From the NCBI GenBank assembly GCA_004026145.2, contig CP034990.1, positions 18,864,176-18,928,175 on the forward strand: a stretch of 64,000 nt of DNA. The letters are read 5' to 3'. This document shows, piece by piece, positions 10,247 through 21,922 of the stretch. The DNA is from Takifugu bimaculatus. Its lineage: Eukaryota; Chordata; Actinopteri; Tetraodontiformes; Tetraodontidae. The first letter of the stretch is position 1. Each line of letters begins with the position of its first letter. The position numbers were made by a program, and so were the translations under genes. The notes below the pieces were generated by a model. The model was not told the origin of the DNA. It made no database searches and saw only the letters and a program-made list of their open reading frames with translations.

Positions 10247-12700
10247 CACCCCCCCCACAAGGCTGATCAATATTCCTGGCAATTAGAATTCCCATATCTG
10301 CATGGCTGTAGGGACCTTGGGACGGCACGCCAGCCCACAAACACCCAATTTAGTCCTCAGCCCATCACTTAATTAGTAAATCCTCCCTAATGCCTATTGG
10401 CAGGTGGTGGTCGAGCTCGCTGCCGCCCCGACGGCTGAACCAACACGAGACCTTTGGCGAGGTGCTGCTGAAGACGCATCCATCTCGCTTGAGACGGCCA
10501 GTTAAACATCTGATTTCACACGAGGGCCCCGACCTGAAGTGATCCGCCTATTGAGCGCTTTGCCCACACGCAGACAGCTCAGGCGCTTTAAGAACGGGGT
10601 GGCTGGGAACACGAGGGGGGGGGGGATGGAAACATCTGTCAGCCACTAGCTGCGCTCTAAAAAGTCACAGCGGCGTTTCTTGGTATTTTACATCTTGACT
10701 GGGGATTCAGACGGAATAAGAATTAAACGTAGCGGTGCAGACCTGATGACAGCACGTCCCAGACCAGAGGGACGCCACCTGGAGCTCCGTGCTTTTTCAC
10801 CTGTGGTGATTCTGCAGAGGCTCTCCTGAAGTTTCCTCCTCCCCTGGATAAGAAAGGAGAAGAAAACCTTCTGAGACGAAGCATACAAATATAAATATAT
10901 GTACATACACTTGATGGACATGTTTGTTCTTGGTGTGGGTGATACTTAAAAGCCGTGTTTTTTTCTTTCTTGGAAAGTGCCGGTAAAGTAAAGTTTGACG
11001 GTACATCCATAGCTTTCCTTTTCCTTTTTTTTCTCCTGTATTTCCTTTTTTAAGGAATGCTTTGGATGCGCAGCCATGGGTTGAGATCCATTTTATGCAG
11101 AATGACCTGTTTTCTTTCTCTTCAGGTTGTAAATTCATGAGGAAACTTCCTGCTACTGTAGGTGAGCGGCGGCGATAGGTGCCACATCACAACGCTCCGT
11201 TGACTGTGTAATATATTCAAGGCAACCATGCAGGCGGAGTGCAGCAGCTGTTGCCCCCCAATCACAAATCTGCCTTTTTCCTCTTTCCTTGTGCCCACAA
11301 AGCAACAACTCACCCTTTAAATTCAGGACAGTTGTGCCCCATCTGACTGCTGGGAATGGCATTAAAGGAAGGACAAAGTTGTGGGATGTGGGACGTATGG
11401 GAGAAACTGGAGTTCCTTTGGTTAGTCGCTGATGTTCCACCTCCTGCCTGTCCTGAGCTCAGGTGCTCCCGAAGACACATAATGGGGAGGATCTTCGCTC
11501 AGGGTCACCTTGAACGTGCCGACCCCGCTGCAGGTTAAAAACGCTCGGCCTCCAATAACGACTTTTAAAATGAATGCGGGGCCGATTGAAAAACGCCCCG
11601 GTGAATGAGAGCCTGCGTCTCAGCGAGTTGAGCTGCACGAATAAAGGTTAAATCAAGCGGGATCAACTGCCCGAGGTCAGCGGTGGTCAGCCGGAACCGA
11701 CGAGGACAGGTCAATACGTGATGAAGAACATCTGAACCGACCATGAGGCCACCGCACGACCCTCTGGGCTGAAATCTCCAGGTGAATCTTCCAGATGTCT
11801 TCCAGTTATGCCGTGGGAGGGCTCCAGTCGCTCCCTCTGCTGTCTCCTGTCGGCAGCACTTGAACCCTCACGTGGAGGCCAGGGAACGCTGGCCCTTGCC
11901 GCACTTTCATCATTTATTTATTCATTTCTTCCTTCACTTTGTGTCTCTTTGGGCGGGCTGGACCTGGACGCATCTACTGAGCAGACACACCTCTGCATCT
12001 AATAGTCCTGATGCCTTGGGCATGGCGCCAGGGCCTGGGGGAACTTCCATGCAGCGCCGCACGCCCGCGTACACACACTAACACACATCAACATCGCTTG
12101 AGCGAAAATCGCCTCAGGTGAAGTGGGGATAGGTTCCTGGAGCTTGTTAAAACCTCTTGAAGGACGGCGCCGAGGAGCACCTGCTTCCTCCCGATCTGTC
12201 ACTGCACCTGCCGCGCTGCACTACCTGCCCCTGATTTGGCATTTCCACAAAGATGACACGTCGGGCAGAGCGGGAAGAGCTCCTGGGTTAGCAGAGAACA
12301 GCCTCCTGACGAGTGTCACCTCCCATCTGGCTCTGATGCTTTAACTATTCAATTAACCGGCAGGTCACACCGAGCAGGTGCCAGCGCCTAATTACCTCTG
12401 AGACCCCCGCGTGGGACGTGTCACCCACACAGGTGTGCACGCCTGCGGATGACAGGCCCCAGCCCACGTGACTCTTCAGGTTTCTCTCTTTAGAAGAAGC
12501 ACTTTTCAATCTGAGTAAAATATGTGTTCAGCCGTTACAAACAGCGTACAATACAAACAGCGTAGTTTAACCGCGTGTGACCACGATTTCCTGCCACGCC
12601 GCCTTTTTATCTCACACCATTAAAAGAACGAGGTGTCGCCCATTCCGACGCTCGTCGAGACAAATGTATATTCCGCAGCCACTTACAGATGTATAAATAG
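10247..12700. other. Non-coding stretch, no gene seen
   Basis: Long unique stretch with poly-G near 10616-10625. The AT-rich unique piece 10262-10400 includes ACCCAATTTAG and CTTAATTAGTAAATCC, which could be a regulatory element. Frames at 10688-11138 (minus) are lysine-rich and overlap on the same strand in three registers, with no recognisable family. No exon is called. Confidence 0.45.
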
Positions 12701-12769
12701 CCAAATGAGGTGCGCTAACCATCTATAAAATGACACTAAAAGGTTGCCAGGAAGATGAGGGGTGCGAGA

Positions 12770-13105
12770 GGCCGGCTGTGCAGGCAATCGATCTGGGGGG
12801 AGGGAGGGAGGGGGGGGCGAGGCAAGACGACCAGGGGAGAGGAGCAGATGAGAGAAGAGGGCCGCCTTTCCGGGGGTAAGAGGCGAAGCGAGGCGGAACG
12901 TGGCGCAACAAGCAGCGCGGTAAATCACGGCCGGGCGGCGCGCTCACCAAACGATACGCCCTCAGACGACACGGGGCTGGCTCGACGTGCCTGACGGATC
13001 GCCGCACCGCAGAGATAACAAACAATTAGTCACTGATGTCGGCGTGGACGCTGCGTGGTGGGGGCCCGCCTGTTGACGGGCTCTCGCCCCTTCCTGCAGC
13101 ACGTG
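12770..13105. other. CpG- and purine-rich patch
   Basis: GGGAGGGAGG-type purine-rich sequence at 12796-12850 is followed by CpG-dense sequence to about 13100. Open frames on both strands are compositional. It could be a small CpG island; no promoter elements are recognised. Confidence 0.35.
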
Positions 13106-13540
13106 CGCCGTCCCATTTTAATACCCGCATTACACAATTGTACAGTACATTTAACATCTCGTTCTCTGCTTTTAGTTATGAAAATGTTGGGATCTATCTT
13201 CGTCAGTCGCCGTGTCAACACTCGTCGGCCAAGATGCCGATGTTGGCATAATGTTGACGATGATTCAACAACATTCAACATCTGATCACATGATCTGATT
13301 TACATTAGACAACAAACAGCCACAGCTGCTAATATAAACGACCAGGGGTCACCAACACAGCGCTCGTGGGCACCAAGTCGCCCGCAATGACCACATGAGT
13401 CGCCCGCAAGCCTGTTCTAAAAATAGCAAAACTCGCAAGTGAGGTGCGTCTAAGAATTTTTTTTAAATCACACCTGCATTTACATCGATTTTAAAATGAC
13501 AATGTCTTAAAAATAAATGAAAATATAAATAAAGTGAAGG

Positions 13541-13566
13541 TGAACTCTGACCTAGTTCAAAGGTCA
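13541..13566. promoter_or_regulatory. Back-to-back DR1 nuclear-receptor sites
   Basis: Four half-sites occupy 26 bp. TGAACT-C-TGACCT (minus-strand DR1, AGGTCA G AGTTCA) directly abuts AGTTCA-A-AGGTCA (plus-strand DR1). DR1 sites bind HNF4, COUP-TF and RXR heterodimers. The pair lies within the hAT remnant; binding is not demonstrated. Confidence 0.5.
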
Positions 13567-13660
13567 GTAATGTGCGCATGAAAGAACCTTTGTGCTTGTG
13601 GAGAATAAACTAGCAGGCAGTGAAGATGGTTAGTGGAGGCCAATTTTCTACCCCAAAAAC

Positions 13661-13900
13661 ATGGCAAAAAGAAGACAGTAAATTTATCATTTTCAAAGTG
13701 AATGGGAGGAAGAGTAATTTTTTACCACTGTGAAAGGAAGGTGTGTGTGTTGCATTGGTGGGGCGACTGTGATGACGGCGAAGCAGCACAATGTGGAGCG
13801 ACGCTTCATGAAAGCTACAATGTTAATGCTAACTACCCACCGGGAAGCATTCTACAGTCAGAGAAGCCCAGGAGCTAAAAAGTGTGTTTATAAAATGTAA
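13661..13900 (+). pseudogene. Broken hAT transposase, N-terminal BED-finger part
   Basis: The reading frame starts ATG-GCA-AAA at 13661 and resembles the N-terminus of ZBED/Charlie-type hAT transposases. It has an FFTTVKGRCVC segment, then a GATV segment, then KQHNVERRF. In intact relatives this is a CxxC...HxxxxH BED zinc finger. Here the second cysteine position reads glycine and the first histidine reads arginine (ERRF for ERHF). In-frame TAA codons interrupt at 13679 and 13715. After about 13816 homology continues in another frame, where NYPPGSILQSEK is readable, so there is a frameshift. The rest of the transposase (RNase H-like and dimerisation domains) is absent. The copy is inactive. 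Identification is from family knowledge, without alignment. Confidence 0.72.
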
Positions 13901-14137
13901 CAGATTTTGAGCAGAATCGCAGTAGATTTGTTCAGTTAAGATTTATTCAGTATGAAAGTCAATTGTTTCAAAATGTTGCATAACTTTTTAAAACATGGTT
14001 CAACATAGTTTATGAATTGTTAAAACGGTTTAGTTTCTTATGGTTGAAAGGGTCTGGTGATCATCTGAACAATTGCTGAGATTCATAAGAATAAAGTGTT
14101 GAATATTGATCTTTTCTGTTATCCACTCTAAGTTATT

Positions 14138-14138
<1 letters not shown>

Positions 14139-14215
<77 letters not shown>
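14139..14215. repeat. (AC)n microsatellite, 77 bp
   Basis: About 38 uninterrupted AC units, the longest pure dinucleotide run in the window and likely highly polymorphic. Confidence 0.97.
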
Positions 14216-14217
<2 letters not shown>

Positions 14218-14785
14218 TTGTTATTTTAGAGGAGTGTGTCCAGCGGTAGCCCTTCACACGACTCGGTACCCATGACGTAGCTCTTGGTTTCAAAAACAGA
14301 CAGAAAAAAAATATTTTATCTCTCAAAAATGACCCTCCTCAAGCAGAGTGTGCAGAGAAAGGTCGTTAACCCCTGAGCCAGAAATAAAAACACATTATCT
14401 GACATGGATGCTCGTCATGATGAGGCTTTAAAGAGGTTTTCTGTGGGTAACTGGGAGCAACATCCTGAGATTCCAACGCTCTGGAAGTGGAAGTACACGA
14501 CTGAGCACCTGGGAATCTGCTTGGTGTGTTGACCAGGAGGAAAATGAGTGTGAAAGCGACTGTGCAGAGAGCAGCACCTCCACACTTCAATCACAAATGG
14601 ATGCTGATCTCCCTGCAAGACCTTCAGCCACCGATGCTCTTTGTCCACTGGGCTCCGTTGGGCATCAACACCCATTATTTGTCACACACACGTCTCGACC
14701 TCAGCACGACTTTCCACTTTACAGATCACCTCTTCCTCTTTGTCCCCTCACATGGTCATGAATGTGTGCGGAGTGTCACAGACAA
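14216..14785. other. Non-coding stretch, no gene seen
   Basis: Unique sequence. Overlapping minus frames (14366-14590, 14415-14675) and a plus frame (14526-14843) have no recognisable domain and share the same bases, so none is called. Confidence 0.45.
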
Positions 14786-14830
14786 GACACACACACACAC
14801 ACACGCACACACACCACACACACACACACA
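14786..14830. repeat. (AC)n microsatellite, interrupted
   Basis: AC repeat with single GC and CC interruptions. Confidence 0.92.
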
Positions 14831-15780
14831 ATCAAACCATTAATTCATCCATTTCTCTGACTGAAACATACAGTCCAAGGTCATTTTATAACAACAAATC
14901 TCCTTCCTGAATTTACTTCCCTTCCCTCTAAAGCGTCTGCCGCTGCTCGAGGGCGGCTCTGACTGCTGGTAATGAGAGTGAAAGACGCCGTTTCTCGCTG
15001 TTAAAGTGCCAGATCCTACGACTTTCTGACAATAAAGAGCCGCCAAACGCTAATGACCATAGTTACCGTTCCCTCAATAGCTCCATAATGACCCAGCAAA
15101 CACTAAAACTGAGGCAGAGCGACGATCAGTGAATGAGTTGGAGGTGCAGATGCTCCACTGTCCCTCAAATACAATCTGCAAAGTAGTATATGTTACTATT
15201 ATCAAAACATTACTTCTGCGACTGGAACTATCAGCCACTTTCTGAACCACCAGAACAGGCAAAGCAACAACGACCGCAAGAATGACGCATGTTTGCAGCC
15301 TTTGCCTCTGAATCCTTTGTCTTGCTTGGAAACTCCTCGGTGCCTAACCCCTGTCGAACACACACACTGGAGAGTGCAAGTTTCTATTTACCCCTGGTAT
15401 GTGTTTGTGTTTGTGGGGGGAGGGGCCAGAATGGAGCGAAAACCACCGGTGGGAATTCAGACGCAGAGAAATATGTACCTACCATCTCAGTACACCTCCA
15501 CTGGCACTTTAATGACACGAGCTCTGGTGTACATTTGATTATTAGACTCCAGAGTACAATACCCTACAGTGGATAATATTGTTTTTCCCTCTGGCTGATG
15601 ATGCATTACAAAAATAAGGAATGATGTTCCAGATGTCTCTCGGGGTAAAAATAATAAATCACACAGACTTGTAACATAGTTGGGAACTATGTGCCTCCAA
15701 ACACGAGCACACAACCGCAAAGCACTTTGGATCGTTTACCCTCCTCACACCGACCGAACGGAGACAGGGAGGCAGACAAA
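14831..15780. other. Non-coding stretch, no gene seen
   Basis: Unique mixed-composition DNA with no repeat except a short GTGTTTGTGTTTGTGGGG run near 15398-15416. No exon, RNA gene or strong motif cluster recognised. Confidence 0.5.
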
Positions 15781-15784
15781 TGGG

Positions 15785-15915
15785 GGAGAGGGCGATTAGT
15801 TCGTATTTAACTTGCAAACATCGTTAAGGCGGCCGTACTAATTGTGTTGTTTTAAACAAGTGAAATCTGATAATGACTTCATTAGAGCCTTGGGCTAATG
15901 AGAGTAGAGATAGAG
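15785..15915. promoter_or_regulatory. Candidate conserved non-coding element
   Basis: AT-rich unique block with GCGATTAGTTCG, CTAATTGTGTTG, ATAATGACTTCATTAGAG and GGGCTAATGAGAG words (repeated homeodomain cores) within about 120 bp. Confidence 0.3.
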
Positions 15916-15938
15916 AGTAAATACAGAGTTGGGACAAG

Positions 15939-15966
15939 CGTGTGTGTGTGTGTGGGTGTGTGTGTG
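15939..15966. repeat. (GT)n microsatellite
   Basis: About 14 GT units with one GG interruption. Confidence 0.9.
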
Positions 15967-16101
15967 CTGCCTCGTGTTTGGACACACACTTGACTGCATG
16001 CAAGTGATACATAGAGGAAACACAGAATAATACCAAGAGGACACACGGCTATAGAAAAATCTTGCTGAGCAGTGTAGTTGAGTGTGTAGTTAGGTGTGTT
16101 T

Positions 16102-16129
16102 ATGTGTGTGTGTGTGCGTGTGTGTGTGT
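16102..16129. repeat. (TG)n microsatellite
   Basis: About 14 TG units with one CG interruption; a looser GTGT-rich sequence precedes it from about 16079. Confidence 0.9.
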
Positions 16130-16149
16130 AGTGCAGGAGAGACGAGCTT

Positions 16150-16290
16150 GAGAAGCGGAGAGATCTAATCCATAATATGGCAGCTCGCTGCATGGCTGCA
16201 TACATTACTGCATCAATAAGCGCTAAGCTGCAGTGTAATTTTCTAAGTCTCCATTTCTCTTCGTGGCCCATCACACAGACAACACCCCAT
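16150..16290. promoter_or_regulatory. Candidate conserved non-coding element
   Basis: Unique block with AGATCTAATCCATAATATGG (bicoid/OTX-like TAATCC), CATTACTGCATCAATAAGCG and GTGTAATTTTC. The composition matches other candidate elements in the window; conservation is unproven. Confidence 0.3.
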
Positions 16291-16951
16291 GGCTATTTCT
16301 GATGAGATTCCGAGCCGGGGAGGGCCAATGAGTCTGAGGAGCAGAAAGGGTGTTTATGGAGCAATCTCTTCTCCGCTCCTCTCCTCTCCTCTCCTGATTA
16401 ATTTCCAACTAGATTGCTTGGCCAGCAGTGTTATTAGCATAAAATTTCCATGGATCAAGTCCGCCAATGAAACCCTTTCATCAAGCTGCTTGTCAAACAC
16501 AAAATTTCAAATCTCATTTTGTTTCTAATATCATTTTCATACAGTGGGAGTGATGGGGACAGGAATCTGGGGGGGGGGAGGGGGGGGGGAGGCCGTGGAC
16601 GCGGCCAGGCTGTTATTTCAAAGACAAACGGATTCATCAATCAAAATGAGAGGGGGGGTGCAGCCCCGGGTTTGGGATGAGGTTCCAGCACGTGTGTGGC
16701 TTTGACAGACAAGGTCACTGCCGGACGCTTGGGTGGGCGGGCCGGTGTCCGAGACCTCCGTCTTAAATTCCCCATCTCCTGGCGCTTTGAGTCGGCAGCG
16801 TCGGAACGTCTCCTCCGGCTCATAAAACGCCCGTCAGAGTGAGAGTGTTTGACAGCCGCAGCCATAAATAATCACAGCACCCTGATCAGGAAATGTGCCG
16901 GCAAAGCAGCCCGCCGGACAATTAATTATGAAAAATATGATGGGAAAGCGT
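16291..16951. other. Non-coding stretch, no gene seen
   Basis: Contains a CTCCTCTCCTCTCCTCTCC run (about 16376-16396), poly-G stretches near 16570-16590 and an AT-rich unique piece 16397-16545 that may be regulatory. The minus frame 16641-16865 is arginine/proline-rich and is judged compositional. Confidence 0.45.
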
Positions 16952-16970
16952 GGGGGGGGGGGGGGGGGGG
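16952..16970. repeat. Poly-G run, 19 bases
   Basis: Uninterrupted G homopolymer flanked by AT-rich unique sequence. Potential G-quadruplex and assembly-error site. Confidence 0.9.
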
Positions 16971-17124
16971 AGCTTGGCTAAATAAGAATGCAGAATCGAT
17001 TTGATCAATGTGAGCTAATTAACAAAGACCGCATTGTGATGAACTAATGGTGTAGAAACAAGCTGACAATAACTGAACCGTGCAGCTGTTTGGTGCTGCT
17101 CCTCATCACTCCAGGCCTCACTCA

Positions 17125-17162
<38 letters not shown>
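17125..17162. repeat. (ATG)n trinucleotide repeat
   Basis: About 12 ATG units. It produces poly-methionine or poly-serine runs in the overlapping frames, which are therefore not called as genes. Confidence 0.95.
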
Positions 17163-19170
17163 CCACCTCTGCTGCTGTTGGATGAATAAAAAGTCTGTAA
17201 AATCAAAATGTAAAAAGACAAAAAGCTCTATTTGCATTCCACTGTATTGTGGGATGTCTAACATGGATTCCCTCAGGGCCTCCCTGCCTGAGGAGAAAAG
17301 TTATAGAGAGCTTAAACGCTCTCAAATCTCTCCTGGTCGTTCAAATACACGCGCTCCTTTAAAGTTCAGCGAGTGGTTCTGACCTTTCCAGAGGAATTCC
17401 TGCTTATGTGCAGAAGTGGAAGTAGAACAGGATCCCACTCTGTGTAATTATCCAGAGACAATAACACAAAGACACATCCACAGGCAGCCGGCGTGATTAT
17501 ATGCCCTCTCAGCCGGTGGACCAGTCCTCGGAGTTTGGAGAATTTGATTTCCTCAACGATCACTGCGCTTTTCCCAGGCTCAGCACTCTGAAGATAAACA
17601 CTTAAAAAGAAAGGAAGCAGAATTGCTCTTTCCCCACTTTATATCGAATCCCTCTTCCGTCTCTCTTCCTGTCTAGTCGGTTCCTGTCAGCTGACCCGTC
17701 TCGGGCTAAAATGACGTCCTTTACTGGGTTTAAACCACCACAGTGTGAGCGGGAGCGAGGGAGGCCAAGTGCCCTTCAGCAAAAACCAATCTCCCAATTT
17801 CAGGTTACCTTTCCCATGAATAAATAAGCAAATTAATAATTTAAAGGTGAAACATAAATAAATAACATCACAAACATTTCGCCGCCTCGCATGAGTATCC
17901 TACAGATCCGTCAGACTGCGTGCTGATGATGTGTTTTTTTTAAAAGGAAAGACTTTTGCAGCAGGTGGAAGCGCGTCAGTTATTGCTTGGCTCTAATTCT
18001 CCATTCTAATTCCGTCCCAGCCGGCGCGCTTCCTGCTAACGGCCTGACTCACCCAACGAAGAGTTAAACAATATCTGCTAATCTCGTTTTGTTAGAATAG
18101 AGGCGAAGACATCAGCAAACATGGGGGGACCTTTCCCCTTTGTCCTCCGTGTGGCTCATTTTCCACAGAGCTCATTAAGGGATGCTGTTAACATGCTTCC
18201 TAAGCACAAAATGTTAATTAAAAACACAAGGCTAATATGCATTTTCATGCAGCGCTTCTGAACACAGCGGACTCACAAAAACCCTCATTTCCTGCGCAGT
18301 TTTGCTGATTGCAGGCTGATGCGGCGCCAAAGTTAATGAGAAGCTCGCAATGGCGAGGAGGGGAGCCGCCGCCATCCCTGGCTCCTCTCCACGGGGAAGA
18401 CTCATGTTGCTGCCTCCCTTTTTAGGCTCATCCCGCCGGGAATCTTCCTCGGTCTCCGGTCAGCTGCTGAGGAGGGGAGCCGCTCTCCTGCAGACACAGG
18501 AAGTACAAGGTCGCGCAACTCTGTCAGCCAACGGGAGCCTGAACCTTCCCCAGAGGATATTCCTCTTTCTTCGCCAGGCTGTGGAGCAGGGCGAACAGCA
18601 TGCAGGTCAACCTGGCAGCCAAATACAGCACGAATGGATGTGAGTGAGTCAGAGCGCAGTAAACCTGTAAAACAATAGCATTAAGGATTTTATCTCTGTT
18701 TAAATGAGCATTTTTTTGGGGTGTGCGGGTCAGATTTTACAGGAAAAAGTCGCCTTCTTCCCAAACTCTTTCAAGGTCGACCTGCTCCAATGTGTTTCCA
18801 GAGCCACACCTCAACAAAAAACAAGGGGGGGGGGTGCAAAGTGACAAATCCATACAGTGACAGGATCTCCACATAAAAGTCCACGCGAGTAAAATGAATG
18901 AGTGTTCGCCGGGTGAGAAAATAAACTGCGGCGTGCACCTTTGCAGCCCCTTCTATTAATCAACCTGTCTGCACTTTGTTTTGAGAGAAATCTCGTGCAA
19001 CCACGAGAGGAGCACTCAGCGGTAAGTGGCACTTGGCTGTGCTCCGAAGGCCGTGGTTTATTGTCATGGCAGAACACAGCCAGACTCCGCCGTAAAAACG
19101 CATCATCACAGAGTTACACACCTGGCGTGTGCACGTTCGGGGCGAGAGCAGCACGTCTGGGCCTCCACCG
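17163..19170. other. Non-coding stretch, no gene seen
   Basis: Unique sequence. AT-rich pieces at 17815-17880 and 18060-18240 carry AATTAATAATTT and TTAATTAAAAAC words and could be regulatory. The plus frame 18350-18643 covers a GC-rich patch without recognisable domain. No exon is called. Confidence 0.45.
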
Positions 19171-19179
19171 TCTCTCTGG

Positions 19180-19345
19180 GGTCACGAGCTTCAATGATCG
19201 ATGGACGGGGAAGAGCCCGTAGAGCCGCTAGTCCTCCGTGAGGGGGCTCGGGCATCACTTCAACATCCCCCTGGGTGTCATGCCTGGGGAGGTCTTTTCT
19301 GGACACGTCCATCCATGAGGAGATCCTGGTGCAGACTAGGTTGTA
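19180..19345 (-). repeat. Degraded teleost interspersed repeat fragment
   Basis: Read on the minus strand, this stretch contains, in order, a CTCCTC-GGATGGACGTGTCC block, a GACCTCCCCAGG block, a GATGCCCGAGCC-CCTCA block and a GCGGCTCTAC block. This order and wording match a dispersed repeat (retrotransposon 3' region type) very common in fish genomes. The copy is diverged and truncated. The minus frame 19106-19312 is a by-product. I know the motif order from family experience; the exact family name is uncertain. Confidence 0.6.
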
Positions 19346-20699
19346 CCACAGCTGACGTTGGAACCCTGTCCTAGATTTTATATATTATACATGAGTTTCT
19401 GAGCTTCTATTGACTTATGTTATATTATACAAAGACCTTTGCTTCAGTCCCTCCCAATCGAGATACAACTTAAAAAAGGAAATAAACAGGTTTTATCTGG
19501 GTAAAACTTTCAGAGCATACGCAATAATATAGCAGTTTTTTTCCTCTCGCCACTTATGAAAAGAGATTCTGACAGACTTCAGAGCAGGAAATGTGGCAAT
19601 CCAGCAGCTCTTCTAATGGCGGGGACTTTTCTTTTTCTCCAGAATGGAAGAGGTCAGTGGTGTCAAGGCCCGAAGGCCCTCGGCGCTCCAAGCCTTTTCT
19701 AGTCTCGCTTCTATGAGTTTAATCAAAAGAATAGAAGAAAAGGACACACAGGCGCTATTATGCAGTTGTGTGTCCGTCTATTCTATAAATACATGTTAGT
19801 ATGTGCTGTTTTCAATCAGCGGGAAGGACGCTGACCTATCCTCCCTTTCGCCTCTTATCCCCAGCTGTGTTTTCGGCCTCTCCCTCCCTCCACCTGTAGC
19901 TCAGCCATCTGCTCCGTCTACCTCTATCTGATAAACAGAGCCAGGGCGGACGGGAGTGCAGAGGTGGCGCAGTTTGGAGGATTGAAGCTGCATTCAAAGG
20001 TGTTGGCACAACTTCCGTTTGCATAATACACATCACACCTCAGAGACGCTCCATTAGCACGTTGCGGTGGGAGAGCCCAGGAGTGAGCTGACGGGATACA
20101 GGTGCAGCACGCACGCGGATGAGAACAGGTCGCACGCCTGATTTGCCTCTCTTATTGCCAGATGAGACGTCGGGATGTCTCCGCGGGGCTGAGTATGCGG
20201 CCAGATTTTAAAAAACATCCCCCGGCCGCCTTCCGGACTTTGTTCGCCGCCGCCTGACAAAAAGACAAAGGAAAAAAAAAACAGCGCGCATGTAAAAAGA
20301 AAGATAAATGGAGGAATACAGCAAAAAGACACACTGGGAGCGGCGGAGGGACACACCAACCCCCACACACGCGCACCCTTGCATTTCCAGACACTGATTT
20401 ATAATTTTAATATCCCTAATTTCCACAGTGGTGCCCATTTTCCAAATGTCATTTTCCAATTTATGTCAAACAGTGTGACCATTTTTCTTAATACAGCTTA
20501 TGACAAGCTCGGTGGCACGGTGGATATGCAATTCAGATTGAGTGTTTTACAGGCGCAGCGGCAGACTCACGCTGGGGTTTGTGTGTTTGTCTCTATCAGC
20601 GTCTGCTCAGTATTTTGGGGGAACCACTGGGAGCCCAGGACACCAGGGAAAATCGGCGTTGTCGCCAAATATGAGCCTCAGGGGTACGGAAGCATAATT
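19346..20699. other. Non-coding stretch, no gene seen
   Basis: AT-rich unique sequence 19370-19560 with TATATTATAC words, then mixed DNA. Minus frames 20054-20459 overlap in three registers and are rejected. No repeat longer than a short A-run near 20271-20281. Confidence 0.45.
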
Positions 20700-20890
20700 C
20701 TGTCATAAATCCAATAATTACAGTTATCATTAGAAGAATTACGATGGTGGCAATGATAATGTATTAAAATATGCATTAACGTTAACAGCCTGAAATGGGA
20801 ACGTGAGCAGGCTTTAAGACCATTACATGAATATTGATGTTAATTAAAACAGAACCTCCCGTTTTTATGTAACTATCTATCTTCATGTAA
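20700..20890. promoter_or_regulatory. Candidate conserved non-coding element
   Basis: AT-rich unique block with ATCCAATAATTACAG, TTATCATTAGAAGAATTACG, AATGATAATG, ATATGCATTAACG and GTTAATTAAAAC within about 150 bp: many homeodomain and POU-like cores and no repeat. Confidence 0.35.
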
Positions 20891-21694
20891 TGGTGCGAGT
20901 TGGATATGGGGGCGTCCAGAACTGTGGAAATCTAGAATATACGAGGCGCCTGTGGTTCTTTCCGCCTTGTCAGTATCACTGTGAAGGGAAGCGTCTGACA
21001 TCAGAGGGATTCCATATATTTCTTCATCAAAATGGTGACCTCTTATCTGAGTCCCGCGATAATAAAAAGTCTTAGATTCTTTTTTTTGCAGCCATTTTCC
21101 CTCCGTTTTTAATGACAGCAGGGAGTAAGTGAAAGATCCAGACCTTCACAGGCCTAAGTAAGTAATCTGAACGGTCTGAACTCGATTTGTCCTCTCTCCT
21201 CGGAGCCAGACACTGATCGACTCGATCCGAGCGGTGGTCTGCCAGCCCGTGTTCTCCTCTATTGAAAAGAGGGTAAAAATAACAGGAACAAGCTGTCGGA
21301 AATGAAATTTCAATTCATCCAGTCCCTTTATACACTGGTGCGAGAGCCTGTCGTTGAGAAGGAGGGATCAATAGTGTTTAGACAGCAGGGCAGATTTTCT
21401 AAGCGCTGGATCAATAGGAAGGAGAGAGGAAAAAATACCCTGGCTTTTCTTTGGCTGTTGTAGTAAATACGAACAAATCAGTGGCCTTAGGCTAAATGGA
21501 TTGACCAGCTGTTTCCGAGTTGTAGGTTGTAAGTAAAGATCCAATCTGAGGTAGTTTCAGCCTGGCCCTCTGGAGTGTCCTGATGAGAGGGTGAATGAGG
21601 CGAGGCCAGAGAGGAGGAAAGAATAAAGTGGAGTCCTGTACTGGGCCGAGAGGTCAAACCTTCTCACCGCCGTCAACAGGTAGGAAGTCGTACC
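20891..21694. other. Non-coding stretch, no gene seen
   Basis: Unique mixed sequence; no exon with recognisable homology. CGATTTGTCC and AATGAAATTTCAATTC words occur near 21183 and 21300. Confidence 0.45.
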
Positions 21695-21758
21695 TATATA
21701 TATATATAAGAAAGAGAGAGAGAGAGCGAGAGAGAGAGGGAGAGAGAGAGAGAGAGAG
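21695..21758. repeat. (TA)n(GA)n compound microsatellite
   Basis: TATATA run (21695-21709) followed by interrupted GA repeat (21710-21758). Confidence 0.93.
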
Positions 21759-21909
21759 CACAGAATGTAAACACCTCTTTGTCACCTCTGTTGGTTTGTC
21801 TTGGAAATAGTTTAAATGTGACCTTTTATAAAAGGTGCTGCCCACCCAAGTTTTATTTTCATCATCTTTATGTGGGACGTGAATCTCGGTTGAATTCTCC
21901 TTTTTTTTT

Positions 21910-21922
21910 TGACCTCTGACCT
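21910..21922 (-). promoter_or_regulatory. Perfect DR1 nuclear-receptor site
   Basis: Minus strand reads AGGTCA G AGGTCA, two consensus half-sites with one-base spacing. Preferred target of RXR homodimers/heterodimers, COUP-TF and HNF4. Occupancy unknown. Confidence 0.45.

Larger units (their letters stand above)
13343..14040 (+). mobile_element. hAT-family DNA transposon remnant
   Basis: The left end begins with CAGGGGTCACCAAC, the typical terminal inverted repeat start of Charlie/ZBED-like hAT elements. It continues with the GTCGCCCGCAATGACC- and GTCGCCCGCAAGCC-like repeats usual for the 5' leader of these elements. A degraded BED-finger reading frame follows at 13661-13900. No matching right-hand inverted repeat (GACCCCTG) was found nearby, so the right boundary is a guess and the copy is probably 3'-truncated or internally deleted. 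A pair of nuclear-receptor-like DR1 sites lies inside it (13541-13566). Confidence 0.7.

Noticed and set aside
14366..14373. Right-hand terminal repeat of the 13.3 kb hAT remnant (AACCCCTG)
   Set aside because: Only six to seven bases match the expected GACCCCTG end, the AC microsatellite lies between, and no target-site duplication is evident.
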